NCBI GenBank assembly: GCA_009746045.1
Contig: RPFO01001319.1
Span: 1-26,907, forward strand
Direction of reading: 5' to 3'
DNA: 26,907 nucleotides
DNA from: Mesostigma viride
Lineage: Eukaryota; Streptophyta; Mesostigmatophyceae; Mesostigmatales; Mesostigmataceae
The position numbers were made by a program, and so were the translations under genes. Of the stretch, positions 17,656 through 26,096 are shown one piece after another. Under the pieces are notes generated by a model. The model saw only the letters and a program-made list of their open reading frames with translations. It did not search any database and was not told the origin of the DNA. Every line of letters begins with the position of its first letter. Within the stretch, counting starts at the first letter, position 1.

Positions 17656-18623
17656 TATTCACCCCCTGAAAAGGCTTTCTCACTACCTGAGGGAGACCCA
17701 GCCAAAACCCCGGCTCAGACCCTGAGAAACCCCCCCGCCCTCACTGGTTATTAGCCAGGGGGTGGGGATATTTTCTCCCCCCTCCCTGGTCCCCCATACC
17801 CGGCAGACTGCCACGTGTCACCCCCTGATTGGCTGGCTACTAGGCCTGATATAACCAGGGTGGAAATAGGCTCCGCCAGGGTGCTCCAAAAGCAAAAAAG
17901 CCCCATCACCTGGTTGGTGACGGGGCCCTGTCAGATATTGACACCCGGCTGGTTTTCCCTTCAAATTTTGACAGGGTCCCTGGCCAGGAAAAAAATATCT
18001 AAAGCTACTATAGATATATTCTAGTATATCCAAGATACTCCCGAGTACCAGGGAGTAGACTCGAATATCCCCCCTGGTCCCAAGGCGGCCGGGTCCACCC
18101 CAGAGATGCGCATCTCTGGGGTGGACCCGGCCGCCTTGGGACCAGGGGGGATATTCGAGTCTACTCCCTGGTACTCGGGAGTATCTTGGATATACTAGAA
18201 TATATCTATAGTAGCTTTAGATATTTTTTTCCTGGCCAGGGACCCTGTCAAAATTTGAAGGGAAAACCAGCCGGGTGTCAATATCTGACAGGGCCCCGTC
18301 ACCAACCAGGTGATGGGGCTTTTTTGCTTTTGGAGCACCCTGGCGGAGCCTATTTCCACCCTGGTTATATCAGGCCTAGTAGCCAGCCAATCAGGGGGTG
18401 ACACGTGGCAGTCTGCCGGGTATGGGGACCAGGGAGGGGGGAGAAAATATCCCCACCCCCTGGCTAATAACCAGGGCGGGGGGGTTTCTCAGGGTCTGAG
18501 CCGGGGTTTTGGCTGGGTCTCCCTCAGGTAGTGAGAAAGCCTTTTCAGGGGTGAATATTAGTATTTTGGCACCCTGCCAGGTGGTTTTGGGACCCTGAAA
18601 GGGGTTGGCTTGCGATAATGTTG
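17589..18623. repeat. Giant spacerless palindrome (arms 521 and 514 bp)
   Basis: The left arm 17589-18109 and right arm 18110-18623 are inverted copies with no loop; the centre is CAGAGATGC|GCATCTCTG. From 17796 to 18423 mirror positions sum exactly to 36219 and I see no mismatch. The outer parts differ by three one-base C-run differences (17608-17612, 17662-17666 and 17791-17795 have five C; the partners four) and a 4-nt insertion near 17740-17745. Outside the arms the flanks are unrelated and show no target-site duplication. The arms contain many CCAGG/CCCTGG motifs and an AT-rich stretch around 17998-18040. Mirrored ORFs inside are not genes. It could be joined inverted terminal repeats, a replication or concatemer junction, or a fold-back element. 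Confidence 0.9.
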
Positions 18624-18979
18624 GCTCCACGTCAATAGGGGGTTCTTGGCCGGCTGTGGCACTTTTGGGGCACTCCTACGGCTTCGCAAGGTAACCCCCT
18701 ATTTACTGCTTGTTTTGCTATTTAAATTGAATAGGCAATGGATATATGTTGTTAATTGATTGATTATTGAATAGGACACCATACTGCTTTATTGTAGGGC
18801 CACGGATAGCCCTTTATTCTTCTGGTCGGCTGTTGCCGGTCCCATTCCTTCTCCTTAGCCTTATTGTTCAGGGGTGGCTGTTAGGAGGTAAAAAGTTCCC
18901 ATCCCCTGAAGTGGGAAAGTGAGAGCTCTGCCTGCGTTGTTGCCCTCTTTATTGCGCGCGTGCAGATGGCCAGGGTCGA
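18624..18979. other. Intergenic region right of the palindrome
   Basis: 356 bases with no gene. It includes a short AT-rich segment (18718-18800) with TTGATTGATTATTGAATAGG and an inverted TTTATT at about 18789, 18811 and 18947. The last is AATAAA on the minus strand, 30 nt after the stop of the 18980 gene. GGGGGTT and AACCCCC copies at about 18639 and 18692 form a dyad (AATAGGGGGTT / AACCCCCTATT). Confidence 0.5.
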
Positions 18980-20017
18980 CTAGTATCGCATGGCCTTCTT
19001 GAGGATGTCGCGGCACTCGTCGATCACGTCTTGCACGACTTTGCGCGGGTCGTCCCCGTCGTCCAGGTCCCTCTTGCGCTTGATGCCGACGTCCATGAAC
19101 TGGTTGGCCACGTCGACGTATCTGTCCAGCAGCTCCTGCCTGCGCTCCTGGTAGGCGGCCTTCCACTTGGCGGCCTCGGCCTCGAACCTGTCCCTCTCCT
19201 GCTCTAGGTTGAACTTGTCCTTGTCGGCCTTCCGCTCGGTGGCCAGCTCGTCCTGGAAGTGCTGCTTGGCCTGGAACTTGAGCTCCTTGTGTATGGCGGT
19301 GACCTGGGCCTGCGCGTCCTCCACCTTGGCGGCGTGCTCCTTGTTGGCCTGCACCAGCTCCTTTTGAAGCTTTGCTGCCTCCGCTCTCTCCTTCTCCGAT
19401 ACCGTGACCTTTTCCGCCAGGTCCTTCAACATGGCCACCTGCAGGTTGTGGTGCTGGTGGATGAGGGCCAGCTGCCTCTCCTGGTGCTCGGATACCACGG
19501 CCAGCAGGCGGTTCTCCATCTCCTCGTCGCGAGCCTTGCCGTTCTCCACGTCCTGGGCGTAGATGCCCAGTGCCAGCTCGGCCACCTTGAGGGAGTCGCC
19601 AGCGAACAGCTCGCTGGCCACCTTCATGGCCACCAGACCAAAGGCCGGGAAACGCTGTACAGCCAGGGTAAAAATGAACACCTTGCTAGCATACTGGCCA
19701 GATACCGCTGAACGTCCGGGCACGTCGCGCAGGGTGCAGTCCACTCCGTTATCCTCCAGCACGTTCATGATGTCTTGCACGGCGGCCGTAGAAAGCGCCC
19801 GGTCTACCATCTCCTTTTGACGACGACCGTGAGACAGGAGCTTGGTCACATTCCCTTCTCCAGTAGCCTTGGAAAACGGGATAAGTGCCTCGCACCCCTT
19901 GAACGCGCGGAACTCGTACTCATCAGCAAACTCCTTGCAGTCCTGCGGCAGCTCATCAAAGGGCACAAGGCCAAAGTAGTCTTGGCGCAGGGAGGGGGAG
20001 TTGCCGATGAGAGCCAT
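18980..20017 (-). CDS. KilA-N/BRO/MSV199-like coiled-coil protein
   Basis: 345 residues, intact. The N-terminal 150 residues (with ALIPFSKATG, then VSGQYASKVFIFTLAVQRF and a helical GDSL segment) have the layout of the BRO-N/KilA-N/MSV199 group common in large DNA viruses: a DNA-binding-like head with an aromatic, alanine-rich helix. Similarity is by pattern only. Residues about 165-305 are a long charged coiled coil (many E, K, Q in heptads), and the end has a basic patch KRKRDLDD. These proteins are usually multicopy and of uncertain role. A TATA box (20107-20114) and a perfect dyad sit upstream, and GTATAC lies at 20025-20030. Confidence 0.6.
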   Translation of the reverse strand: MALIGNSPSLRQDYFGLVPFDELPQDCKEFADEYEFRAFKGCEALIPFSKATGEGNVTKLLSHGRRQKEMVDRALSTAAVQDIMNVLEDNGVDCTLRDVPGRSAVSGQYASKVFIFTLAVQRFPAFGLVAMKVASELFAGDSLKVAELALGIYAQDVENGKARDEEMENRLLAVVSEHQERQLALIHQHHNLQVAMLKDLAEKVTVSEKERAEAAKLQKELVQANKEHAAKVEDAQAQVTAIHKELKFQAKQHFQDELATERKADKDKFNLEQERDRFEAEAAKWKAAYQERRQELLDRYVDVANQFMDVGIKRKRDLDDGDDPRKVVQDVIDECRDILKKAMRY

Positions 20018-20088
20018 TGTCGTGGTATACCATATGCCAAGAAAGTTTCTGGCGCTCTGTAAGCGCGCATTGTCGCGTGCTGAGACAA

Positions 20089-20106
20089 GTCAGCACCAGT
20101 GCTGAC
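20089..20106. promoter_or_regulatory. Operator-like dyad next to a TATA box
   Basis: GTCAGCAC and GTGCTGAC form a perfect 8-bp inverted repeat with a 2-nt centre, directly beside the minus-strand TATAAAAA at 20107-20114. The box is about 90 nt upstream of the 20017 start, so the dyad lies at about the place where transcription would begin. Confidence 0.5.
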
Positions 20107-20114
20107 TTTTTATA
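20107..20114 (-). promoter_or_regulatory. TATA box of the 20017 gene
   Basis: TATAAAAA on the minus strand, with spacing to ATG like that of the other TATA boxes of the window. Confidence 0.55.
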
Positions 20115-20907
20115 AGACCAGTTGATAACCGCGTATCAAGCCTCGACTAAGTACGCATAAATGTGGAATTAATTCTTGCATTCCCCATTTGCGCCAGCCC
20201 ATTTGCTGTCAGGTGCTCGCGGCTCGCGGTCCGGCGCGGTCGTCAGGGTGGGCGGAGATAATTTACCGTGCTCGATAGGCGAGCGGGCCGGGTGGCGGTG
20301 GACCGGCTCGGGCGAACTGGGTCCACCGCGGGCGCGGGTGCGCGAGGGAGGGGGCGCGGCGGGGCCGGGAGGGGGTCGACGGTTAGAACTCGGTCCCGAA
20401 GTCCGTCCACCGTGGGGGGGCGGGAAAGGGCCGCGAGGGGGTGACGACTTCACTCGCGGGGCGGGAGGGCCGGAGGGGGGGTGACGGTGGACGCAGTTCG
20501 ATGGACGCAGTTGAAATTTTTTTTTGGAGGGGAGGGTTTTTTTGAAAGGGGTATACGGGTGGGTGTATGCATCATGGGGTGATGATCATGGGGTCATCAT
20601 CACGGGGTGACGGAAGGGATGGCTTTTCATTCCCCATAACTTTTATGCTCTTGAAAAAAAAAAAGAAAAAAAGAACTGGGTCCATCGAACTGCGTCCACT
20701 TCGACTGTCGAGAACCCCGTCTGGGAGGGTCTTTTATTCCGCGGGGCCGCGAGAGGGTCGTTTGGTCGTGCGACGGTGGACGCAGTTCGGTCCGGCGATG
20801 ACGCGCGGGTCGGGTTTCTCGCGGGGTGACCGGCACCGGGAAGGGGGGCGGGTGGACCGCGTTCGTTCCGCTCCCGGCTTTATGTCCGCCTACATTGACA
20901 TCGCGGC
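20115..20907. repeat. GC-rich gene-free spacer with recurring GGTGGAC motifs
   Basis: No convincing gene. From 20220 to 20480 it is very GC-rich with long G runs. The motif GTGGACGCAGTTCG recurs at about 20487 and 20774, with an inverted copy near 20686. The 19-nt GTGGACGCAGTTCGATGGA at about 20487 is matched exactly in reverse complement at about 20679. A further dyad, GTGATGAT/ATCATCAC, is at 20577-20607, and A-rich and T-rich homopolymers lie at 20515-20525 and 20653-20672. It may hold a replication or packaging signal, or decayed sequence. Confidence 0.6.
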
Positions 20908-21237
20908 ATGTCTGTCGGTCTGGACCAGGTGCTAACGTGCTACCGGTGCGGCGGCTCAGTGGATCTCGAGGAGGCGTGGAACTCCTGCGACGGCGAGCTC
21001 GTGCACTTGTACGTGCATTACTTGTACCAAGAGGGGCTCCAGGTGTTCCCGCCGCACATCGCGTGCCGAGAATGCGGAGAGGAGGCTATGGATGCATGCG
21101 GGTGCTGGTACGAGCGCATGAGTCTGGACGCCCTGCTCATACTCTGCAACCTCAAGGGGTCGCGGCTGCCGGAGATATGGCGATGGGCTCACCCCCATGA
21201 TGTGACTGCTCATCATGAAAACACGGGAAATATTTAG
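20908..21237 (+). CDS. Small double CxxC zinc protein (109 aa)
   Basis: Two knuckles, CYRCGG (residues 11-16) and CRECGEEA (near 53), separated by about 40 residues, fit a zinc-ribbon-like fold. A further CGC lies near residue 65. AATAAA at 21295-21300. Convergent with, and possibly overlapping, the minus-strand gene that starts at 22063. Confidence 0.6.
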   Translation: MSVGLDQVLTCYRCGGSVDLEEAWNSCDGELVHLYVHYLYQEGLQVFPPHIACRECGEEAMDACGCWYERMSLDALLILCNLKGSRLPEIWRWAHPHDVTAHHENTGNI

Positions 21238-22063
21238 TCAATAACTTTACCAAGCATGCATTACCAAGCATGCAGCCACACTTTAATGACAAACAATAAA
21301 CGTTTACGATCGGCTGCGAGATAAACACTTGTCCCTCACGGACGCCAGGGGGGGAGACCCTCCTGGCCACCCTCCTGGCTCTCTTCCTGGGCGCCGGCGT
21401 CTGAGCGTCCGACGCGCCCCAGTGGGGGTCACACGACCACCAGAGGGGGTCACACGAGACAGTGGCCGCGGTGATCGGCGGCGCGGTCCACTTGCCCGAG
21501 TCCCTCAGCTGGACCCACAAGGGCTCCCCCCAACCGGTGGGAGCGACCTTCTTCTCCTCCTCCTTGTCCCAATACGCCTTCCGGGCCTTGTCCCATACCG
21601 CGACGGTCGGCATCGAGTACCAGCACACCAGCGTGTAATGCTCGGGTATGAGATTGCCGTGCCGCTGGACGGAGCCGACCCCGAGGTTCATCCTCATCTG
21701 GCGGTAGTAGTCGGTGTGGCCGGTGTCCAAATCGGCCCAGGGGTAGCACGCCGCCCAGTAGTAGGCGGTGATCCTGCGCATCTCGATGACCAGCGCGGTG
21801 ATCCTCTGCACCTTCTCCGCCTCCTCCCTGTCATCGGACGTCTTCTGCAGGACGACCTCCAGACACTTGTAGACCTTGTGGAGTGACTTGCGGATGACCC
21901 CGTATCGGGTGTCCCCGAACGCATCCCACTCGGGGGTGCCCTCCCTGTTCTTGATATCCGGGTCCGGCATACAGCACGCCGGATAGTTGTGGGGATCCCA
22001 CAGACTGCATCGCGACCGTGCAGGGGTGTGAACGGAGCAGAGAACACGCGTGTGAATTTTCAA
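21152..22063 (-). CDS. Unknown protein (303 aa as read; C-terminus doubtful)
   Basis: ATG 22063 opens a well-biased frame with aromatic-rich segments (ITAYYWAACYPWADLD, WVQLRDSGKW) and a basic cluster (PRKRARRVARR) near residue 230. After the G7 run (plus strand 21348-21354) the frame overlaps the 20908 gene. If one base is missing there, as elsewhere, the protein would stop at about 21336 and the overlap disappears. No recognised domain. Confidence 0.6.
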   Translation of the reverse strand: MKIHTRVLCSVHTPARSRCSLWDPHNYPACCMPDPDIKNREGTPEWDAFGDTRYGVIRKSLHKVYKCLEVVLQKTSDDREEAEKVQRITALVIEMRRITAYYWAACYPWADLDTGHTDYYRQMRMNLGVGSVQRHGNLIPEHYTLVCWYSMPTVAVWDKARKAYWDKEEEKKVAPTGWGEPLWVQLRDSGKWTAPPITAATVSCDPLWWSCDPHWGASDAQTPAPRKRARRVARRVSPPGVREGQVFISQPIVNVYCLSLKCGCMLGNACLVKLLTKYFPCFHDEQSHHGGEPIAISPAAATP

Positions 22064-22173
22064 TGCAATTAATCAACAAATTCAATCAAGACCCCATCAC
22101 CACCAATATAATGGAGGACACAGACCATGATTCGGCGACGACCGGCGTAAAACGACAGTGTGAGGTTTTAAAA

Positions 22174-22353
22174 TTACCTGCAGGCCTTGAAGGCCACCAG
22201 GAGCTCCCCCAGTGTGAGCTGGTTCCATGAGGAGCTGGAAAAATTCCAGACATTGCTGATGGCCAGGTCCATGAAGGTCTGTACCATGACCCTGGCCCAG
22301 GCCCCCCTCTTCTTGGCCTGGAAGATCTTTAGAGGGTCATATTTACCCATCCT
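22174..22353 (-). CDS. Short coding remnant or exon
   Basis: From ATG 22353 a run of strongly biased codons (MGKYDPLKIFQAKKRG..., then ELLVAFKACR) reaches a stop at 22174. The stop is formed inside CAG|GTAATT, which looks like a splice donor, so this may be one exon of a spliced gene or the edge of a decayed one. No partner exon is clear downstream. The family is not recognised. Confidence 0.4.
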   Translation of the reverse strand, partial: RMGKYDPLKIFQAKKRGAWARVMVQTFMDLAISNVWNFSSSSWNQLTLGELLVAFKACR

Positions 22354-22463
22354 ACCCACTACCCATTTATCGTCCGCCGGGCTTCTAACGGTTTCGATAT
22401 TTCCCTGCCGCGTTCGCGGCGTCGTTGCGGCAAATCCGGCAAAGAAAGACGAATTCCGCTGCA

Positions 22464-23070
22464 CTCGCTAATTTGTTGCCGCTGTTCCGCGCAATTCCTG
22501 GTAATTCAAGATTGCAATAAACAAGTGAGATAACACAACCGGCGAAAATCCTGTCACAAATAGTCATTAAAAGCCTGAACACACACACACACACACAGTC
22601 TCAAGAGGCACCCACCACTCCACAAGGGTATTTGTTGTGCTTTGTCCTTTTCCCCCCTCCCGGTAGACCCGGCGGCAATCTGGTAACTGCAGCATGCATG
22701 CATGCCCATGGTTGGCGCGCGTCTGCCGCGTCCACCGTCGACCGGGCGCGTGTACGGCTGGAAACGCGACATTGGCTGCTAGTACGAATCCAGTGCAGTA
22801 TATGTGGTACTGCCCCAGTACCCAAAGTGTGGCTGATTCTGACCTCCGCCGGTCCAACCAGATTTTTCCCGCGTCTGGCGCGTGAGTCCCAAATTAGCAG
22901 GAGGTTTTTTGCTTGCATGACAACCCAACAAGACACTTCATAATAATGCCAAGAGGGCCAGAAGGAGGTGCAAGCGGCCAAGAACTGCAGCATTGAGAGT
23001 GCCCAGGGCTGATAGGCAGGGCCACTCTGAAAATTGTTAATTGCTTTGAGTGATTCCTGCCGGCTTTACG
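22464..23070. other. Gene-free region before the SET gene
   Basis: About 600 bases with no convincing gene: a dinucleotide (AC)9 tract at 22579-22596, GCATGCATGCATGC near 22692, and lower GC than the core. GCCGCGTTCGCGGC, a dyad also found inside the SET-gene intron, is just to the left, near 22408. Confidence 0.5.
22579..22596. repeat. (AC)9 microsatellite
   Basis: Nine AC dinucleotides, a simple repeat unusual for compact viral DNA. Confidence 0.9.
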
Positions 23071-24574
23071 ATGTCGGCTTACGTTGCAGCCGGGTGAGTG
23101 CAAATGCGTCGAATTACGCGGCACGAATCGCGTTTCTTCCCGGATCGCTTAATGAATGGGGTTTCTTTTGCATGGATGGCCAGGTGTTTGCCCAGAGCTG
23201 CATGGATGGCATTCCGCCGCGACTGCTGATGAAAGACATCCATGCACCCTCTCCTGTCACTCTTTTTGCCATGTGTGCAGTGGAAAGAAGAGGAAAGTTC
23301 ACCAGGCACCCAAGAATGCACAGGCACCTGTGCCAAGTGCCCTGGCTGCTAAGATGGGTGAGTTTTGCATGATCCGTTCTTTGCCGCGCTCGCGGCCCAC
23401 CCTGCATGCAAAAGCTGCCTGTGAGCAGTCCAGTGACCCCCATGTTTGCCCTCCCTCAAAAGCTTGCTCACAATTTGACACCACCCCTGTGTGCTGGTGT
23501 GAATAATCGCGTCGTCTGCCGCGCTTGCGGCTTTTCATTGCTTGCTGAAGAGAGTAGTGCCCCCCATGTTTGCCCTGCCTCAGAAGCTTGCTCACAAATT
23601 GACACCCCCCCTGTGTGCTGGTGTGAATAATCGCGTCGTCTGCCGCGCTTGCGGCTTCTCATTGCTTGCTGAAGGGGCAGCCCCCCAGTGTCCTGGTGTG
23701 CTGCATGCCACGGGTGTTCGGTCACACAGTGTGGAATTTTTACGAGATTTCTGCTTTCTTCACCCCTTGTTGGGCGTTCCATCCTGTCACCCGCAGTGCC
23801 CTACGCGCACTACGCGGCCCGAGACGAGTGGTTTCAAAGAATCGTGAAGGTGGAGGGGCGACTCAGGACGCCCATGGAGCAGTTTTTCTACTCCACCAAG
23901 GCGGTGGCAGACCTCACCACCCCCTCGGCCTGGACTTCATCTGGACCCGCCACCCCGACCTTTTCCTGGATTTTGAAGTGTTCGATTTGCCAGAAGACCA
24001 CCCCGCGTTCGTGGTGGGCGAGAAGGGTCCGGGACTCGGGGTGCGGACTGTGCAGGACATCAAGGGGGAGGGGTAGGTCGATGTCTTTGTCCTTTGCAAG
24101 GTGCTGTCCTCTGTCATTCGCCTGTCATTATAGTGTCCGCACGCGACTCGGGGCTGATGATCCATCCCGTCCGTACCGCGCGTCCTCGCGTGCAGGGTCA
24201 CGCTGGGGTACTTCGCTGGCGTCATCACGTTTTACCCCAAGAACGGCAAAGGTCGGCTGGTGGGCTTCCCCGAGGACAGCGATTTCCTTTTCTTCTCTCA
24301 CGAGACTCCTTCGTACGCGGTGTACATCGACGCGTCCGTCGTGCGCAACTGGACGTACTACGTCAACACCGCCGAGGGTAACACCAAGCAGACGGCGAAC
24401 TGCGAGTTCACCCGCGAGCCCTGGATGGGGGCGGGCGAAGTGCGCCTCGTCACCACTCGACAGGTCGCGGCGGGCGAGGAGCTGCTCGTGGCCACCTATG
24501 GCCCTGGGCACCCGGTCGAGCCCTACAAGAACAACCCGGTCCTCCGTTGGGAGGTGGTGTCAGAGAGCGATTAA
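23071..24574 (+). CDS. SET-domain protein (predicted lysine methyltransferase), four exons
   Basis: Exons 23071-23093, 23281-23357, 23797-24072 and 24196-24574 join in frame across three GT-AG introns. Exon 3 has one frame change at the C5 run 23920-23924 that a single missing base explains; the total is then 251 residues. Exon 2 encodes GKKRKVHQAPK, a classical nuclear localisation signal, and an Ala/Pro linker. Exons 3-4 carry the SET features: LGVRTVQDIKGE and GYFAGVI, then YVNTAEGNTKQTANCEF (where most SET domains have N-H-x-x-x-P-N) and AGEELLVATYG at the end. The usual NHS is replaced by NTA, so catalysis is not certain. Viral SET proteins can methylate host histones (the chlorovirus vSET, H3K27); a nuclear chromatin role here is inferred. 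Confidence 0.8.
23094..23280 (+). other. Intron 1 of the SET gene
   Basis: Donor G|GTGAGTG at 23094 and a pyrimidine-rich acceptor (TTTTTGCCATGTGTGCAG) ending at 23280. Removing it joins exon 1 to the NLS exon in frame. Length 187 nt. Confidence 0.75.
23358..23796 (+). other. Intron 2 of the SET gene
   Basis: Donor G|GTGAGTTTTG at 23358, acceptor TCACCCGCAG ending at 23796, length 439 nt. Contains two tandem copies of a 124-bp repeat. Confidence 0.75.
23437..23684 (+). repeat. Two 124-bp tandem repeats inside intron 2
   Basis: Two nearly identical units start at about 23437 and 23561; GAATAATCGCG occurs at 23501 and 23625, exactly 124 nt apart. Each holds the hairpin GCCGCGCTTGCGGC. A degenerate flanking version of that hairpin is at about 23384. 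Confidence 0.8.
24073..24195 (+). other. Intron 3 of the SET gene
   Basis: Donor GG|GTAGGTCG at 24073 and acceptor TGCAG ending at 24195, 123 nt, inside the N-terminal SET motif. The unspliced reading stops at once at TAG; the spliced reading restores an uninterrupted domain motif, which is strong evidence for splicing. Confidence 0.8.
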
Positions 24575-24698
24575 ATGCTCTCAGCGGACCGTGACCACTG
24601 TCACGCCAGACTTTCATTTATTGTACGGGATAGTGCTTGTATTTTGTTCCGTGTCAAATGTGTGTTTTATTATAGAACGCATTATTACCTCGCACATC

Positions 24699-24797
24699 AT
24701 GGAAAAACACACAAAGCGCGCGAAGAAGACAGCACGGCCAAAGATAGTCGCGAGTAAGAGAGTTACGAATAGGGTAGTTACCAACACTTACAAATAA
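24699..24797 (+). CDS. Possible very basic 32-residue protein
   Basis: ATG 24699 to TAA 24797; about a third of the residues are Lys or Arg, with no acidic residue after position 2. Overlapping AATAAA signals follow directly. It could be a small DNA-binding peptide, but short basic ORFs arise by chance. Confidence 0.35.
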   Translation: MEKHTKRAKKTARPKIVASKRVTNRVVTNTYK

Positions 24798-24838
24798 AAA
24801 GCAAAAGGGAGCACACTTACAATAAAAATGCGTGCAAA

Positions 24839-25365
24839 ATGGTATATGTGCCCGTTATGAAGAAACAATCAGGCAGGTGCACGGCCAGGACGACACGCGG
24901 CCCTCGGTGCCGATTTAAGCCCTTGTTCGGCTCTCTGTGTGGCGTGCATGCCCGCGCGGTAAACGCGAAGAGGCACCCCATGCGCGCGATCCGAGAAGAA
25001 GATCCTCCCATCCATTTCCCCCCCGATGGCACGATGATGACAGGTACGAAGAGATGATGGCGGCCGAACGCGTCACGGAACAGATCAACAGCGGATCCGA
25101 TACCTCTGCATGGAACGACAACGACGCTCGTGAGCTTGCCCGTCAAGCGCCAGAGCTGAAACGTCTCATCACCGCCGACGAAGAAAGGGCGGACGAAGAA
25201 ATACGACGGAACGAGGCGAACAGAGACCGACTGCTACAACAGCGGCCGGACTTGGAGCACCAGATCGAGTCGTGGTTCTTGCACAACGATTTCGAGATCA
25301 GGAAGAAATACAACGATAAGCACAAGCGGTTGCTCCTCCGCGAAGGATTCCCCGCCCCCAGGTAG
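24839..25365 (+). CDS. C-x7-C...C-x2-H zinc-motif protein with coiled coil, frame break at 25018-25024
   Basis: The N-terminus has RCTARTTRGPRC and CGVHA, a small zinc motif frequent in giant-virus and protist proteins. The first frame ends at 25057. At the C7 run 25018-25024 a one-base loss would lead into the frame that holds an Asp/Glu/Arg-rich helical region (ITADEERADEEIRRNEANRD) and ends at 25365, about 175 residues. A second start (25054) in that frame is also possible, giving two overlapping genes; the good codon use across the run favours one gene. Confidence 0.6.
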
Positions 25366-25413
25366 ACCTCATCCACCGTGCATGATTAGTTATCTCACCG
25401 AGAGTCATATCGC

Positions 25414-26096
25414 ATGGAGGCCCGCGTGCGGCAGTACAACGTGCACATGAGATACGTGGCCGGTCTGGCGGGGGTCAAGCGCTACCCCCTGTCCCCCCAT
25501 CCGTCGCCAAGGAGCGGTGGACGGGCGCCTGCCACCGCTGCGGTCAGGCGGTGACCGCGTCCCGCGCCGTGTTCAGCACCCCGGGCGTGTGGTCGTGCCC
25601 CTCGTGCGCGGTGACCCCGCTGGACGGTGCTCGCGACCTGCTGTCCCGCACTCGCGAGCGAGCCGAGCTGTGCGGTCTGTGGGCGGCGCGCGCGCCCTCG
25701 GACAGGCCGAGGGTCGGGAAGGGGAGCGCACCGGTGCGCATCCCCAAGCCGCGCGGGGTGAACAGCCGCATGTGGGAGTACGTGAAGTCCCGCGCCGTGT
25801 CCGCGAACGCCCGCATGAAGCGGGACGGCGTGCGGCCCTGCTTCGACTCTCACGAGGTTGCCCAGATCTACGCCTGGTTCGTGGCCTCGCCGGAGTGCGC
25901 GGTGTGCGGCACGCCCTTCGCCATGGGGTTCGGGCCCAAGGAGGACGAGCTGTCCCTGGACAAGGCCGACCCGCTGGACCGCGCGTACTGCGGCAACACG
26001 CGCCTGCTCTGTCACGGCTGCAACAACGCCAAGCGGTTCGAGGACACCATGAGGCTGTACGCGCGCCTGATGGAGGCCAACCGGTGCCCCGTCTAG
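25414..26096 (+). CDS. HNH-type endonuclease-like protein, frame break at 25493-25498
   Basis: Begins at ATG 25414 just after a CATATCG element. The first frame ends soon after the C6 run 25493-25498; one missing C leads into the long frame ending at 26096, giving 227 residues. Domains in order: a zinc ribbon (CHRC...CPSC), a helical linker, then CAVCGTPFAMG and DELSLDKADPLDRAYCGN followed by LLCHGCNNAKR. This is an HNH/EndoVII-like C-x2-C...N...C-x2-C-N core. Expected to bind zinc and nick or cut DNA. It is unlike the HNH-type protein at 5194 in length and in its complete second CxxC. Stop TAG at 26094-26096. Confidence 0.72.

Noticed and set aside
17815-18404. Mirrored ORFs of 69-71 codons in the palindrome
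   Set aside because: They occur in pairs because of the inverted repeat, show no biased codons, and have no homologous look.
17589-18623. A DNA transposon with terminal inverted repeats
   Set aside because: No transposase, no internal unique DNA between the arms and no target-site duplication; kept only as a minor alternative.
20176-20484. Plus-strand 102-codon ORF in the GC-rich spacer
   Set aside because: Gly/Arg-rich translation with no codon bias; produced by G runs.
23688-24797. A single 369-codon ORF over the SET region
   Set aside because: Its frame matches exon 3 only up to the C5 run, then reads the wrong frame across exon 4; the SET motif appears only in the spliced reading.
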